This document shows, piece by piece, positions 27,654 to 38,065 of a stretch of DNA of 64,000 bases. Made by a program: the position numbers and the translations under genes. The stretch comes from Paragonimus skrjabini miyazakii. Its lineage: Eukaryota > Platyhelminthes > Trematoda > Plagiorchiida > Troglotrematidae. Positions within the stretch are counted from its first letter, which is position 1, and every line of letters starts with the position of its first letter. The stretch covers positions 250,351 to 314,350 of the forward strand of contig JTDE01000227.1 of the NCBI GenBank assembly GCA_014338405.1. The letters are read 5' to 3'. The notes under the pieces were generated by a model, which worked only from the letters and a program-made list of their open reading frames with translations, did no database searches and was not told where the DNA came from.

Positions 27654-28579
27654 TCAGCTTGTCTTACATAATTGCAAATGAAAGAATTGAAAGTTAACTT
27701 CATAATTGATGATTGATTTGACCAGTGTACGCACCATATCCTTTCTCGGAGTTGATAGGATGTAAGTTAATATGTGCAGCGCAAGGACCTTGGCTGACTT
27801 ATAAGTACGATTTAGTGCTGCCTTGATTCTTTGTCCCAGGAAGAGTGCTACATTATCCACTTTGTAGATTAGAGATATAAACAAAGGATCCCGCTGTACT
27901 GTTGTAAGGGTTGGTCGGCAGATAAAATGAGTTGGATATCTATTATGGATAAGAGTCTGCTGGATAGAATCAAGCTCGCCAGAAATATGCTTAACCGAAC
28001 AGATTTCACGAATCCGATGGCATAGTGTTCGTACAAACGCGCGTTTGTATTGGTGCAAAGCTTTTAAAGTGCAATAACTGACCAGTCTATGTTTTCTTTC
28101 GGAAGATCCATCTTCATGTTTAATAAGTCTCGCATCCAGAAAGGAGATCTGATTTTCCTTTTCGATTTCAATAATAAATTTGATGTCAGGATGCAAGCTG
28201 TTAGGATGCGTGCACATAATTTCTAGTTGGTTACGTGATTTACATAATATGACTATGTCATCAAAGTATCTTTGTAAAAATATGCTGAACTGATAATGTT
28301 TGTGCTTGTTTCTCAAGAGAAGCCATACAAATACCGGCCAGCACAGGTCGACCGCCACACCGTCTGCCGGCGATAACGTTATTTACGGAATAACCAATGT
28401 ACTTTACTGTTGCATGGGGTATGGAGCTTGCATAGATGAAACACAGGTAGGACTAAATTTGGATGGTTCAATGAACAAGGACTGGACATCAAATGACGCA
28501 ATCAACTTGCCAGCACTGCTCCTATTGTGTGTGCTTTTTACAAATTCATATGTCCCGAAAACTGTGTTCATATCCTGAT
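27654..28579 (-). mobile_element. Penelope-like element fragment A (reverse transcriptase, broken)
   Basis: Reading down the minus strand there is first an RT fingers/palm segment (TYEFVKSTHN, then IASFDVQSLF), then a region with two stops, then GVAVDLC in place of the usual DGVAMGSPL, and the catalytic box YFDDIVILCKS. A long open stretch follows with ISFLDARLI, YKRAFVRTLCHRIREICS, DNVALFLGQRIKAALN and STPRKDMVRTLVKS. These are the PLE RT, thumb and linker in order. The copy stops at 27654, just where the GIY-YIG endonuclease should start. Stops and frame breaks make it inactive. It lies inside the intron between the two exons of CUB domain A. Confidence 0.82.
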
Positions 28580-29048
28580 TCTGCACAAAGGATGACGTAG
28601 CATTCTTCCTGGGACATAGAATCAAAGCAGCACTAAATCGTACTTATGAGTCAGCCAAGCTCATTGTACTGCACAGACTTACTAATTTCCTATCAACTCC
28701 CAGAAAGGATATGGTGTCTGCACTGGCCAAATCGATCATCACTTATGAATGTATCTGTACTTGTGGTTTGAAGTATTTTGGCTCCACAGTGAGGGTTCGA
28801 CACACTCAGATCGCAGGGATCCTCTCCAAGTAGCTTCTGAGTGCCAAACTGAAAAGTTAACCGTTGCAATTACAAAACATCTATGCAATTCTGGTCACCA
28901 AGTAGATCCCGTTAAAGCATTCTGTGTTATCTGTCAGATATTGAACAAACGTGCTTCAGTTGTTTCCGAAGCGCTTGCTGTACACTATATGAAACCATCA
29001 TTATGCATTCAAAAACATATGGTTGTAAATCTGTTGTTGCCTCAATAA
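28580..29048 (+). mobile_element. Penelope-like element fragment B (linker and GIY-YIG endonuclease)
   Basis: Plus-strand translation from 28585 gives KDDVAFFLGHRIKAALN, then STPRKDMVSALAKS, then the PLE endonuclease CICTCGLKYFGSTVR (YFG where YIG is usual), and a stop at LSK. A frameshift moves the rest to another frame: AITKHLCNSGHQVDPVKAF, VVSEALAVHYMKPSLCIQK and a stop at 29046. It is clearly the same family as fragment A but on the opposite strand and butting against it. It carries just the part fragment A lacks. Confidence 0.8.
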
Positions 29049-31230
29049 TAAGTTACACAGACTCAATATTCTTCCTATTCTTGTTTCTTCATTCTTGTTC
29101 TTTTTTCCGTAATACATCTACACCCGTATCTATTATCATTACTTCCGATCAAGTGGGTTAATGGTGATTTATCACTTTGAATCTTTTGCCCGTAGTCTTC
29201 TACACGTTCAAATGTGTGTGCTTCACTTCGCCTACGTAATGATAAAGATCGAATGAAATTATATTTAAACACAACTCTTACATGACGATCATTGTGTTTT
29301 TCATATCAACGGTTGAAAAGTAGAATTACTTTCCAAGTAACTACAAAAACAGTCATTTCAGTTTAATTGCAAAAATACGTGAAGGACAAGACCAACTACA
29401 TAAAACCGAAAGAGTAAATAACAAGTTACCTTCGGCTTGTAAAGTAAACAATCGTAGAATGAATGTATAAGAGTATCCACTACCAGTCCAATAGAAAGTC
29501 ACTGCTTCACCGATCGGATCACGGGCACTAAGTCGCTAGTTAGCCACCATTTCCCATAATGTCTGCAGTCAGATGCCAGCTGGGTTAGTCTAGGAATACA
29601 ACAAGGCCTACATCTTCTGGATCGTTATCGATAGCTTACGTTTGACGAGTAGCCGGTTGATCAGTTCACACGTTACCTTGAAAGTTCGACAAATACCACG
29701 CAGATTAGTAAGGGATGAACTGGAATTTTAAACATCTGCCTTATTAATATAAATCTATGTATGTGCATGGTTTATTCGGGTGAACATAATATTTGCTTGT
29801 GTCCGCGTGACATGGTACAGTGCTTACTGAAGCTTCAACTAAATATTCATTAAGAACAAAAAGTTTTGGTTCAAAATTCCAATAAATAGATCAATCAGAC
29901 CGTCTTTTGTTTTCAGATTAATAGTGGTTTTAAAAATATGTTCAACTTATCATCTTTGCCTCATGATCATTTTACAGAATTATGGCTAATCCATATAACC
30001 AACAGTGAAATATTTCCTCATTTGGACATGGTTCTTCTTATGGATGTTTTCATGTTAACGGTTTCTTGTCAGTAATCGGTGTTACGATAACTGGATATTA
30101 ATTGATCCAAACCAAGTTTGAAGAACATGAGTCTGAAAGATTGGCAGAATACCGCATAAAGGATAAACAAAGTTGCAGATTGTTTATGCATGAGAATCAC
30201 AAACAGATGTAGATCAAAAAGTGAACGTTTGTAACCCACAGTTATTTCTAGTAAGATAATATTCAGGACAAAGTCAGATACCTTGACAAAGCTGTTACTT
30301 TTCACAGCCCGCACTCCATTAGTGGGTGTAATAATGTAACCAATCTGTTTTTGATATGTTTTCGGCTAGAGTCACATTTGTTTAGTGTTTCCAACGTCCC
30401 CCTGTCCTTCTGGAGCTCAAAATAGAACGCCAAAAATCATAACTACTAACCTCAAGACTGCTGGTTCGATTCCCGGCCAACGTGATGAGTTTTGTTTGGG
30501 TTTGAACAGATTAACAATCTCTGACTTGTTTACCACTTAGTACGTTGCACAACATCGAGCACTACGTGGCGTGAAACCTGACATTTTTTCAATTAATGCC
30601 TTACAGTTAGAACTTAAGCGAAGGGTATGGTTTTCTGTAATAAACGTGGTACTTTAGAAACACTAAGCATAGTGGTTTGTTGTTCGTGCTAATTCTGAGA
30701 CTCCATATCCAACAACAGATTACAAGACCACCTGTCAGCAGACAAATACTTCTGATACAATGCCTTACACAGTGGTAATTTTGAATGCTAAATTAACTGA
30801 GTTCAATATCCAACATAATAGTCGACAACTGGTCATTTTTAATGAAGCTGTAAAAAACTGTTCCCTAAAAACCATGCGATTACCCCGTGGATGTGTAGAT
30901 CATTATTCTCCAAACACGTATGTGGGCATGATGCACGAAACAAACGTTTCGACAGGTGTCAGCTGACATTGGTATATGCCAGCCGAGGGACATGCACACA
31001 CAAGGTACCAGATGTCCCACTTATGGACAGATAAAACGAAGACGAAAGAGCAGATATCTTGGTCTTAGATGAATGCACCCAGTGGCTTTCATGAAGTGAG
31101 TCATCATCCTAAAATGCTAATGGAGGATCCCTCAGATTTATCGTACGCACAGGTCAATAAGCGAAAAACACGGCTGATTAAATGCGTGTCATGAACGCAC
31201 ATCGTGTTTATGCCTGCGCTAAGTTGAACA
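29049..31230. other. CUB gene intron, 3' part before the gap
   Basis: Unrecognised AT-rich sequence apart from the B-box relic at 30.4 kb. No splice-bounded open block was found. Confidence 0.5.
30440..30490 (+). repeat. Isolated Pol III B box (tRNA or SINE relic)
   Basis: CTGGTTCGATTCCCGGCCA contains a perfect B box with T-arm-like flanks, but there is no A box or cloverleaf upstream. It is most likely a SINE or tRNA 3'-half relic. Confidence 0.3.
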
Positions 31231-31330
31231 NNNNNNNNNNNNNNNNNNNNNNNNNNNNNNNNNNNNNNNNNNNNNNNNNNNNNNNNNNNNNNNNNNNNNN
31301 NNNNNNNNNNNNNNNNNNNNNNNNNNNNNN
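31231..31330. other. Assembly gap (100 N)
   Basis: Exactly 100 undetermined bases, the usual filler for a scaffold gap of unknown size. The true intron length between the CUB exons at 20.0 and 32.8 kb is therefore uncertain. Confidence 0.99.
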
Positions 31331-31589
31331 CGTTTTACCGCAGCAGCTGAACTCTAACCTCACAGTCAGGCAAACGCGCACACCATAACACATCCTAGCT
31401 TAGTAAAGCAAGTTAGACCCATGTGCATACAGTGATCGTGTATCAAGCTTGGGCTTACCAATTCAGTTGTGTCTCCAGCGGTTCACATTTGCATATGAAT
31501 GAGATAATCCAGAGCCTTAATACAACAAACAATTAACAGAGACTGCAATGATTGATCTACTGAGTGACTGTATGAGAATCACATAGTTT

Positions 31590-32196
31590 CATTACCAGAA
31601 TCTCCACGGCTGTAGGAAAATTACTGAATCATGGTCAAATTAACCGTTGTTTTAAGTGGGTAATGGCCCGAGTTGCACGGAAGTCGCAACAGAAGTGTCT
31701 GCATATCTGTGATGAAGATATATTCCCTCTTAACTCCTCCGATGTATGGATGTGTCACTTCCATGACCTTTTGAAGTTCTAAGAATGCTTTGGCAAAGAA
31801 ACAATCGACGGGTGATTGCTGATTATTATTTGAATGATGGTTGTAGATTAATTTGTCGTGTAAGATGGGAAGCAAAATTAAATTGTTTAAAACACACCGA
31901 TAAAACCGTATTGTCATGTGATACGTCAAACAGATTGGGGAACAAAACTTCTCTAACAGACCAATGTTCTGAATAGGTAAGGTTTACAAGAGAACAGTGA
32001 ATTTTTTGCTCGCAAACTGGCAATTTCTGGAGGCGACTTTCTAGATGAGTATCCAAAGGTTTTAGGATTTATGACGGAGTTTAAGAAAGTATTCAGAAGG
32101 GAATGTGAAAAACTGAGTAAAGATCTTTATGAATTATTCGTCAATAGCCTGCAAAGACGTATCGTTGTGATCTCGGGGGAAAGCGGAAGAAATATT
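31590..32196 (+). pseudogene. Protein-like but broken sequence, unrecognised
   Basis: Three overlapping plus-strand open pieces follow one another in different frames: about 31599-31779 (QINRCFKWVMARVARKSQ, ICDEDIFPLNSSDVWMCHF), 31785-31976 (ADYYLNDGCRLICRVRWEA) and about 32001-32204 (LAISGGDFLDEYPKVLGFM, CEKLSKDLYELFVNSLQRR). Each has ordinary protein composition. The pattern suggests a frameshifted pseudogene or old element rather than a working gene. I do not recognise the family. It lies in the intron before the second CUB exon. Confidence 0.3.
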
Positions 32197-32784
32197 GGTT
32201 GCTAGCTTCCTGTGGATGAATACTTTCCAGCGTTGCTGCATGATTTTGTCTCGTTCTTTAGTACATGTTTCTCAAGTACCTCCTTAAAAATTAAAATGTG
32301 TCAAATAGTTTTCTTTGTCGATGTTACTTATCACTACAGCATTTCACTGGCGTCCAAAAATAGTCTTGTAAGATAACCAGAAAAAAATCGCATGATCTTA
32401 GAGTTTGCTGCAAGATGGATTGACTATGACGACGTCTGTGTTAAAGTTTGAACACCTAAAGGAAATCCCAAAAGACATCAGAACAAAAACAGTAATATAT
32501 CGTAACTATTTATGCACATTAACCATGACAGTGCTCGAAATGGCAGGCTGATGAATCATTTATATTAACTGTCTGAATTCATATAATCAAATATGACAGT
32601 TTTTCCACGGTGATTCGGTATACCTGGTCATGTATTTTCAACTGTACGTTTACGGGAGTGTAGTTTCCGGTTGATAAATTGATTGAGATTAACACAATGT
32701 TATGAGCAAGTCGTAATACTCTACGTTTCAAACACCTTGGGTGGCCTTTCGGTTAAATGCACCGTTCTTTTTCATTCTAAACAG

Positions 32785-32980
32785 CTTGATGAAAGCTTAG
32801 ATTGTGCTGGTTCCTATATGCTATTCCAATCAGGAAAGCTAGAATCAGGAGGCATGCTACGAAATGCTTGTGGTAATAACTTGAAAGAACCTGTGTTGTC
32901 TCCCAAGAAAAGTATGACAGTCCGGCTTCATCTGTCACCAACCAGATCCATCGCGAATTTTGAAGGATTCGTTTACAAAG
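32785..32980 (+). CDS. CUB-domain gene, exon encoding the second half of CUB domain A
   Basis: Acceptor TTCATTCTAAACAG precedes and donor GTTAGT follows. The 196 bases begin in phase 0 and leave one base at the end. The peptide runs LDESLDCAGSYMLFQSGKL, then ESGGMLRNACGNNLKEPVL and a MTVRLHLSP strand, ending NFEGFVYKG. This is the classical CUB second half: third Cys, then C-G before a conserved proline, and the G-F near the end. The four cysteines of domain A are EEC and DCAW (previous exon) with LDC and ACG here. The leftover base joins the next exon to make Gly directly before the first Cys of domain B, so the two CUB domains are back to back with almost no linker. Confidence 0.86.
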
Positions 32981-33127
32981 GTTAGTATTTATTTTTGGTT
33001 ATCGCTCACTAGATATTCGGAAGGATTATTGTTATTCGAGTGATCACTGTGACAATAAACGCGTGTGGGCTGGAATGAGTTTTTTAAATTCCGCTCACTT
33101 TTTTGTCCCAAACTAATTTTCACTTTT

Positions 33128-33475
33128 TACTACAAGTTCGGGGATTTACACTGTTTTAATTTAAACATCACATAATTGATCGCAGCCTTTGCATTCAGAG
33201 AGGCCTTTCGGCTATCTCACTTCGAAAGGAAACACTGGACTCAGAATCCTCTCTTATTAGATCCTATCGGTAATATATGTCCTCGTCCGGACCGGAATTC
33301 ATACTCCGGTCTTCGTAAATACAAAGCTACGGAGAAATTCTAACAAGAGCAAAAATTAAGTCGTGTTTTCTGTCGAAAGGGACTACTAGAAGAGCCAATC
33401 TGAGCCCGAAAACTACTGTAAAGTGTGAGTAGTGTCGAATTTGAAATAATCTAAATCCCGTGCTTTTAGAAAAAA
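33128..33475. repeat. Family 1 foldback repeat (inverted arms)
   Basis: The left arm in reverse: ACAAGTTCGGGGATTTAC, AAACATCACATAATTGATCG, AAAGGAAACACTGGACTC, CCGGACCGGAATTCATACTC. The right arm forward from about 33330: AAGCTACGGAGAAATTCTAAC, GTCGAAAGGGACTACTAG, GAATTTGAAATAATCTAAATC. The junction is near 33315. Confidence 0.6.
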
Positions 33476-33628
33476 TGTGGATTTTACCTAGTTGTTTCAG
33501 TGAAGACAGTAACTACAATTCAAGTCATAAGTTTTGATCACGAAGCTGCTGATTGGTGGAAACACATCAATTATGTCTATTTTCTCCTTAAACTAATCTG
33601 GCAAGCAGAACACTAGTCATATAAAGAT

Positions 33629-33895
33629 GTGGTTGAGCGTCCAGATATGAACAGTTGGTCATGTCTTTTGTGACGTCACTGTCCTTGTGGTTACCACTTT
33701 AATCTCATAGACACGACAGCCGGAGTGCAACTTCCGGTCCGGACAAGGATTTGCACCATTACCGAGTTCTGCTTTCAACAGAACTCGAGTCCAGCGCCTC
33801 TCTTCAAAGTGGGTTAGCCAAAAAGCTTATCTGAATGCTTGGGACTGCGATCAAAATTAGGTGATGTTTAATTTGAAATCATCCGTGAAATTTCA
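33629..33895 (+). repeat. Family 1 repeat, plus copy
   Basis: Starts GTGGTTGAGCGTCCAGATATG, has GGTTACCACTTTAATCTCAT in place of the A-box region, AACTTCCGGTCC at the B box, CGAGTCCAGCGCCTCTCTTC and GGTGATGTTTAATTTGAAATC. No inverted arm is visible before it. It lies about 150 bp after the foldback copy ending at 33475. Confidence 0.6.
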
Positions 33896-34920
33896 GACAG
33901 TGCTGAAGAAAAAACAAACGGACGAGAAGCAAAACAAAACGAAGGAAATGGAGTGGTAATTACCTCAAACAAAACGTTGCGGTAAAGTTTTAAACTACGT
34001 TCGAACATTGCAAGTAGATATATACAGTGGATAAATTCTAACTCATCAATACCGCAGTTCAACTTGACTAACAACACTGCTTGGTTTCCAACAAGTGATG
34101 TAGAGACATAAGCAATAAATTAGGCAAACTCCAACATTGTTTCAATGTTTGCACAAATATAATTATTCTATCCTAGATGGTTGACTGAAATGTATACGTA
34201 CATATCTCTACACAACCTAAGGCCTGTTGTTTACTGTGATCAAAACGAACGGAAAACGGCCACAACATTGTGAAATACGTTCTGCTGAACACCTAAGCTT
34301 TTTCACTTTCCCCAGTCAACATTATATCTATCTTTGAACTGAAAAAAAACGCTAGTTTGATAACAAATTACCCTTCATCAGCAGTCGTATAGTGTAGTGC
34401 GAAACTTCTCTTTAATAGTTATCGGACCAAAACTTTCAGCAAACTGAAAACGTTCAAATCATTATTGACGACGCGTTGTCCGTAGAAGATCATGGTGAAG
34501 ATTCGATAATGTCTCGGAAACAGACGTCAGTATCCTTCTCACCATCGTAAATGTGTCACTTACTGTTAATCAAGTTAAAAATGTTTGCCATGGACATTAC
34601 AACTCTATGAGAGTTGACGTCAGCTTAGTCCACCAGTAACTTCTGCTAGGAATACCGCCAACAGAAAAGTCACTTTGATGACTTTTGCCACTAACCATCT
34701 TGTCATTCGAAACATTGGGTTCTCTTTAACAACTTCAACAGTGCAGAAAGTAAATATATGTTGCGATATGTCGACATTTCTTGTACTCCCATCGGTCGCG
34801 AACAAAAAACATGCAGGTTATATATAACGGACAAATAGAGAGAGACAGGGTATGAACACACATACAGTCACACCACGTTTTATGTCATCACCACCACGGA
34901 AACCCTCAGGGTTGTTTCAA

Positions 34921-35725
34921 TCACTTTTGTGTATATAGTGCCGGCTGGTGAGTTCTGATCAACATGGCTTCGTTAAAGACCAGTAACTTCGGATTATGCT
35001 GGCGTAACAATATTTTGAATGATTTAAATGGGTCAACCTGGTGACCTGTTATCATGAGGTGTCTGGCAATCGATTATGCGGGGCTTCGAGTGACGGATTC
35101 ACCGGTTTGAAACTGTTGTGTCATGATTTGTTTTAACCAGTTCGGGACATGTTCTGCCACGCGGTGAGATAGCCGTCGGTCTTTTCTGTCTATGTAAACG
35201 TCAGTACAACTGCAAGTGAAGTGGTAGACAACGTGAAAGGCAGAATGGTCAGACAAACTGCGTTCGCGATTGTGTAGAGCGAGTCCTTTGGTGGTTTGAA
35301 CCAAGCGTAATTGGGATAGGGCACACTGCAGTTTTTGCTTGATGTCGTTTGCCAGATAATTACCGTTGAATTACAAAAATGCGAATATATCTTACTTTTG
35401 AGCTGTTTGTACTGGCTCATTGCATTTATTTATCATGCTGTGAATGTCTATGAACCGTTCGCTAGCGACGTTTTTCGGATAATTTCTTGTTCTATCTGCA
35501 ACTTGTTAGGGGTGTAGATATGTCTGGCCGTATGAAATGGGGTTTTGACCAAACCCCTCTTGTATGCAATCGGGACAAAACTGGAGAACTGAAGATATTG
35601 TCCGCCCCATGTAGATTTGGGACGAACCGATCGCTGTAATGTCTCATCCTCACGCCTAGTTTCGTGAAACAAGAATAGGTTTAAGTGAATAGAGTTAAGA
35701 AGGTTAAAAAACTTTTCCAAATGAT
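34921..35725 (-). mobile_element. Penelope-like element fragment C (RT C-terminus and GIY-YIG endonuclease)
   Basis: On the minus strand: LLNSIHLNLFL, then GGQYLQFSSFVPIAYKRGLV (RT thumb), then in another frame LALHNRERSLSDHSAFHVV, the endonuclease core FTCSCTDVYIDRKDRRLSH (YID for YIG) and RVAEHVPNWL. After one stop come ARHLMITGHQVDPFKSF and VFNEAMLIRTHQPALYTQK ending at TGA (34923-34921). The 5' part with the catalytic RT box is missing. The fragment sits antisense in the intron just before CUB exon 36112-36254. Its linker sequence differs from fragments A and B, so it is another PLE subfamily. Confidence 0.82.
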
Positions 35726-36048
35726 CGGTATCTTCTTAGGAATGACAGAACGGCAAGACCCAGATAATGTTGTCACTCTTATTTCGCAAGCGGTGTGTTG
35801 ATAATATTTTGAATTTTAGGGGCCAAAATTTGCCCTTCCCTCAAACAACCTAACACACGTTTTGCAACTGATAGAGTGACGCTTAGTTATTTTGGGTACA
35901 TATTGCATCAAGAAATGCTCATTAAAATAGTCTTCTGACCACACCCAAAACCATGTTCTTATTCTAGTTTCATAGCAAAATGGTTAGGAAGAAAACGGTG
36001 CCATGCTATTGTTAGTAACCAGCTGGTACACATGTAACCAACACTTTT

Positions 36049-36064
36049 CACACACACACACACA
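36049..36064 (+). repeat. (CA)8 microsatellite
   Basis: Eight CA dinucleotides in a row, about 48 bases before the acceptor of CUB exon 36112-36254 and within its intron. Confidence 0.9.
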
Positions 36065-36111
36065 ATGTTTTGAAAACTTAGTATTTTTCTTTCGATTGTT
36101 TTTCTTCTCAG

Positions 36112-36254
36112 GTTGTGGAGGGGAGCTAAAAGCTGAAAAAGGAAAAATCCAAAGCTCTAATTATCCAGAAAATTACGATAATAATGTATACTGTATTTGG
36201 TATATAACCGTTGCACCCGACAACATGGTGAATATCCAGTTCAAAGACCTTGAT
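36112..36254 (+). CDS. CUB-domain gene, exon encoding the first half of CUB domain B
   Basis: Acceptor TTTTTCTTCTCAG and donor GTAAGT bound 143 bases. After two bases that finish a split Gly codon, 47 codons read CGGELKAEKGKIQSSNYPE, then NYDNNVYCIWYITVAP and DNMVNIQFKDLD, ending in phase 0. CGGxL...GxIxSxNYPxxY, the CxW (YCIWYI) and the hydrophobic F-K-D-L-D end are textbook CUB first-half signatures, better conserved than in domain A. A decayed Penelope-like element lies less than 400 bp upstream in the intron, on the opposite strand. Confidence 0.92.
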
Positions 36255-37870
36255 GTAAGTCACCTAGAGTTTCAATAGAATTTTTACTGACAAGCAACTA
36301 ACTGTTAGTGTGCACTTAGCCAAACAATGGTACTAGTCAAACTGGAATCTATTCGAGTATGTCCATCGGTTTTCTGTTAATAGACACTTAAATTCACCAA
36401 ACCAAGACAATCGAATTTTCTCAAGTAGAAGATGAAAACACACTTGTTTACAAAGATTATCGGACCAATTGGAACGCTCGAGTATAATGTGTATCTTAAC
36501 TATCCTCCAGTTGAGCATGTTAAGCTTGTCTACATAAGACTTAATGAGTTATGTCAATAACCAAATACAATTCATAAACATGTTTGATAACACACCACTC
36601 TTAGTTCTCAAAATCTGCGTTGTCCTTCAAGTTGTTTCACTTGCACTTCACTTTTTTCTGTATGTTCAAGGTCAGCCTGCATCCAAATAAACATTTGTTA
36701 ACAAGCACGCTAAAGAAACTGTTTTGGTTCGCACAGCTTCAAATAAATTAGGAAACAACATACCTCAAGATCGTGACACCCAGATGACAAGTTAGTAGCC
36801 TGCAGGAAGCCTCCGGATGCGATTCTCAGAATGCCAGCTTGTGTTCGATATGGCTAAGAAGTATTCTTTTGTACAGACGAATTTTTGAATTGTGCCAAGA
36901 TGTTCCACATGGAACTACTTTGATATAAATCTTATTCAAATCTTGGTTGATCATTTCACTCCAATAAAACTTTTTCGGTGTCCGTCGTCTCAGTTTATTT
37001 GTCTGGCGTTTAAAATCACTTCACACATCATTATGTTTGAGTTGATGTTTTTTTCTAATTGTTTATAACGTCCTCCGGCGGAGTGGGCCATAAGTGAAGG
37101 ACAAACAAAAAAACTGACTCCTTATATCAAGATGCATGTTCTACAAGGGTCGGGAACACGGCTAGGAACGCCAAACACGCGTATAAAAGCTGACGGATGA
37201 CACTCTATCCCCATCAACAACGAAGTACACTATCCAAGCTGGTTACGGAGTCAAGAATTATGTGGTCTTTGCTGCGGCACCTAAGAGCAGCCACAGACAC
37301 ATGCTTCACTTTGCTGAAGTACTAACTAATAAATGTCAGGGTCTCATAGATGGGCTCAGAAACAATTTATGCTTACGTTGCAGCCAGCTTGATAATCGAC
37401 ATTCCCACATCTAGCCACATTTTTGACTGCATGTTTATCACGCCATTCTTTTACTCACAGCTTAACTAATCTCGTGAACAACTGCTCTCACTCTGTTTCC
37501 GCGTATAATCCGAATGCACGAAATATTACTCCGAAGCAAACCATAATTTATGTTTCCTCGCTATTCACTTAAAGCTCATTAAAGAAAGCAAATTGTTTTA
37601 AACAGTGGTTTGCACTAGAATCATGGGAGAACATTTGACGAATCAGTTTCCGAATCACAAAACATTAGGAGATTGCACTACTAATCAGCTTCAAAAGATT
37701 TAACCAGACAATTTTTGCAGATATATGGGATATGTTGTCTTTTTACAATGGAGTTAAGTAAAGAATGATCCACTGTGTATTCGGTTGTGTTCGACGACTT
37801 TCAGTCGATTAATACGCTGATTGTCGTAATCTGAACAAGGTTAACCAACTTCACATTATCTTCATTCTAG

Positions 37871-38065
37871 ATTGAAACCTCTGAGGGGTGTAACGGTGAC
37901 AAACTTCAAATCTATGATGGCCCAAACAAATCTTCCTCGTACGGATATCAGTTCTGTGGCAGAAACACAACCAAGTACTTTCTATCTTCCAGGAACCAGG
38001 CCACTGTTGTATTCCAGACAGATTCCTCGGGGACAGCAAAGGGAATGTGGCTATATTACAGTAGC
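37871..38065 (+). CDS. CUB-domain gene, exon encoding the second half of CUB domain B
   Basis: After acceptor TTCATTCTAG the exon begins in phase 0: IETSEGCNGDKLQIYDGPN, then SSSYGYQFCGRNTTKY, a strand RNQATVVFQTDSSGTAKGM and WLYYSS. It holds the third and fourth CUB cysteines, the D-K-L-x-I-Y-D-G motif and F-C-G. Two donors are possible: GTAAGA after 38065 (phase 0, better consensus) or GTAGCG after 38060 (phase 1, weaker, but the same phase that closes domain A). Beyond these the frame continues only a few codons into intron-like sequence. Which protein this is (tolloid-like, Neto-like, cubilin-like) cannot be decided from two CUB domains alone. Confidence 0.9.

Noticed and set aside
28300..28578. 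92-codon plus-strand frame
   Set aside because: Antisense shadow of PLE fragment A.
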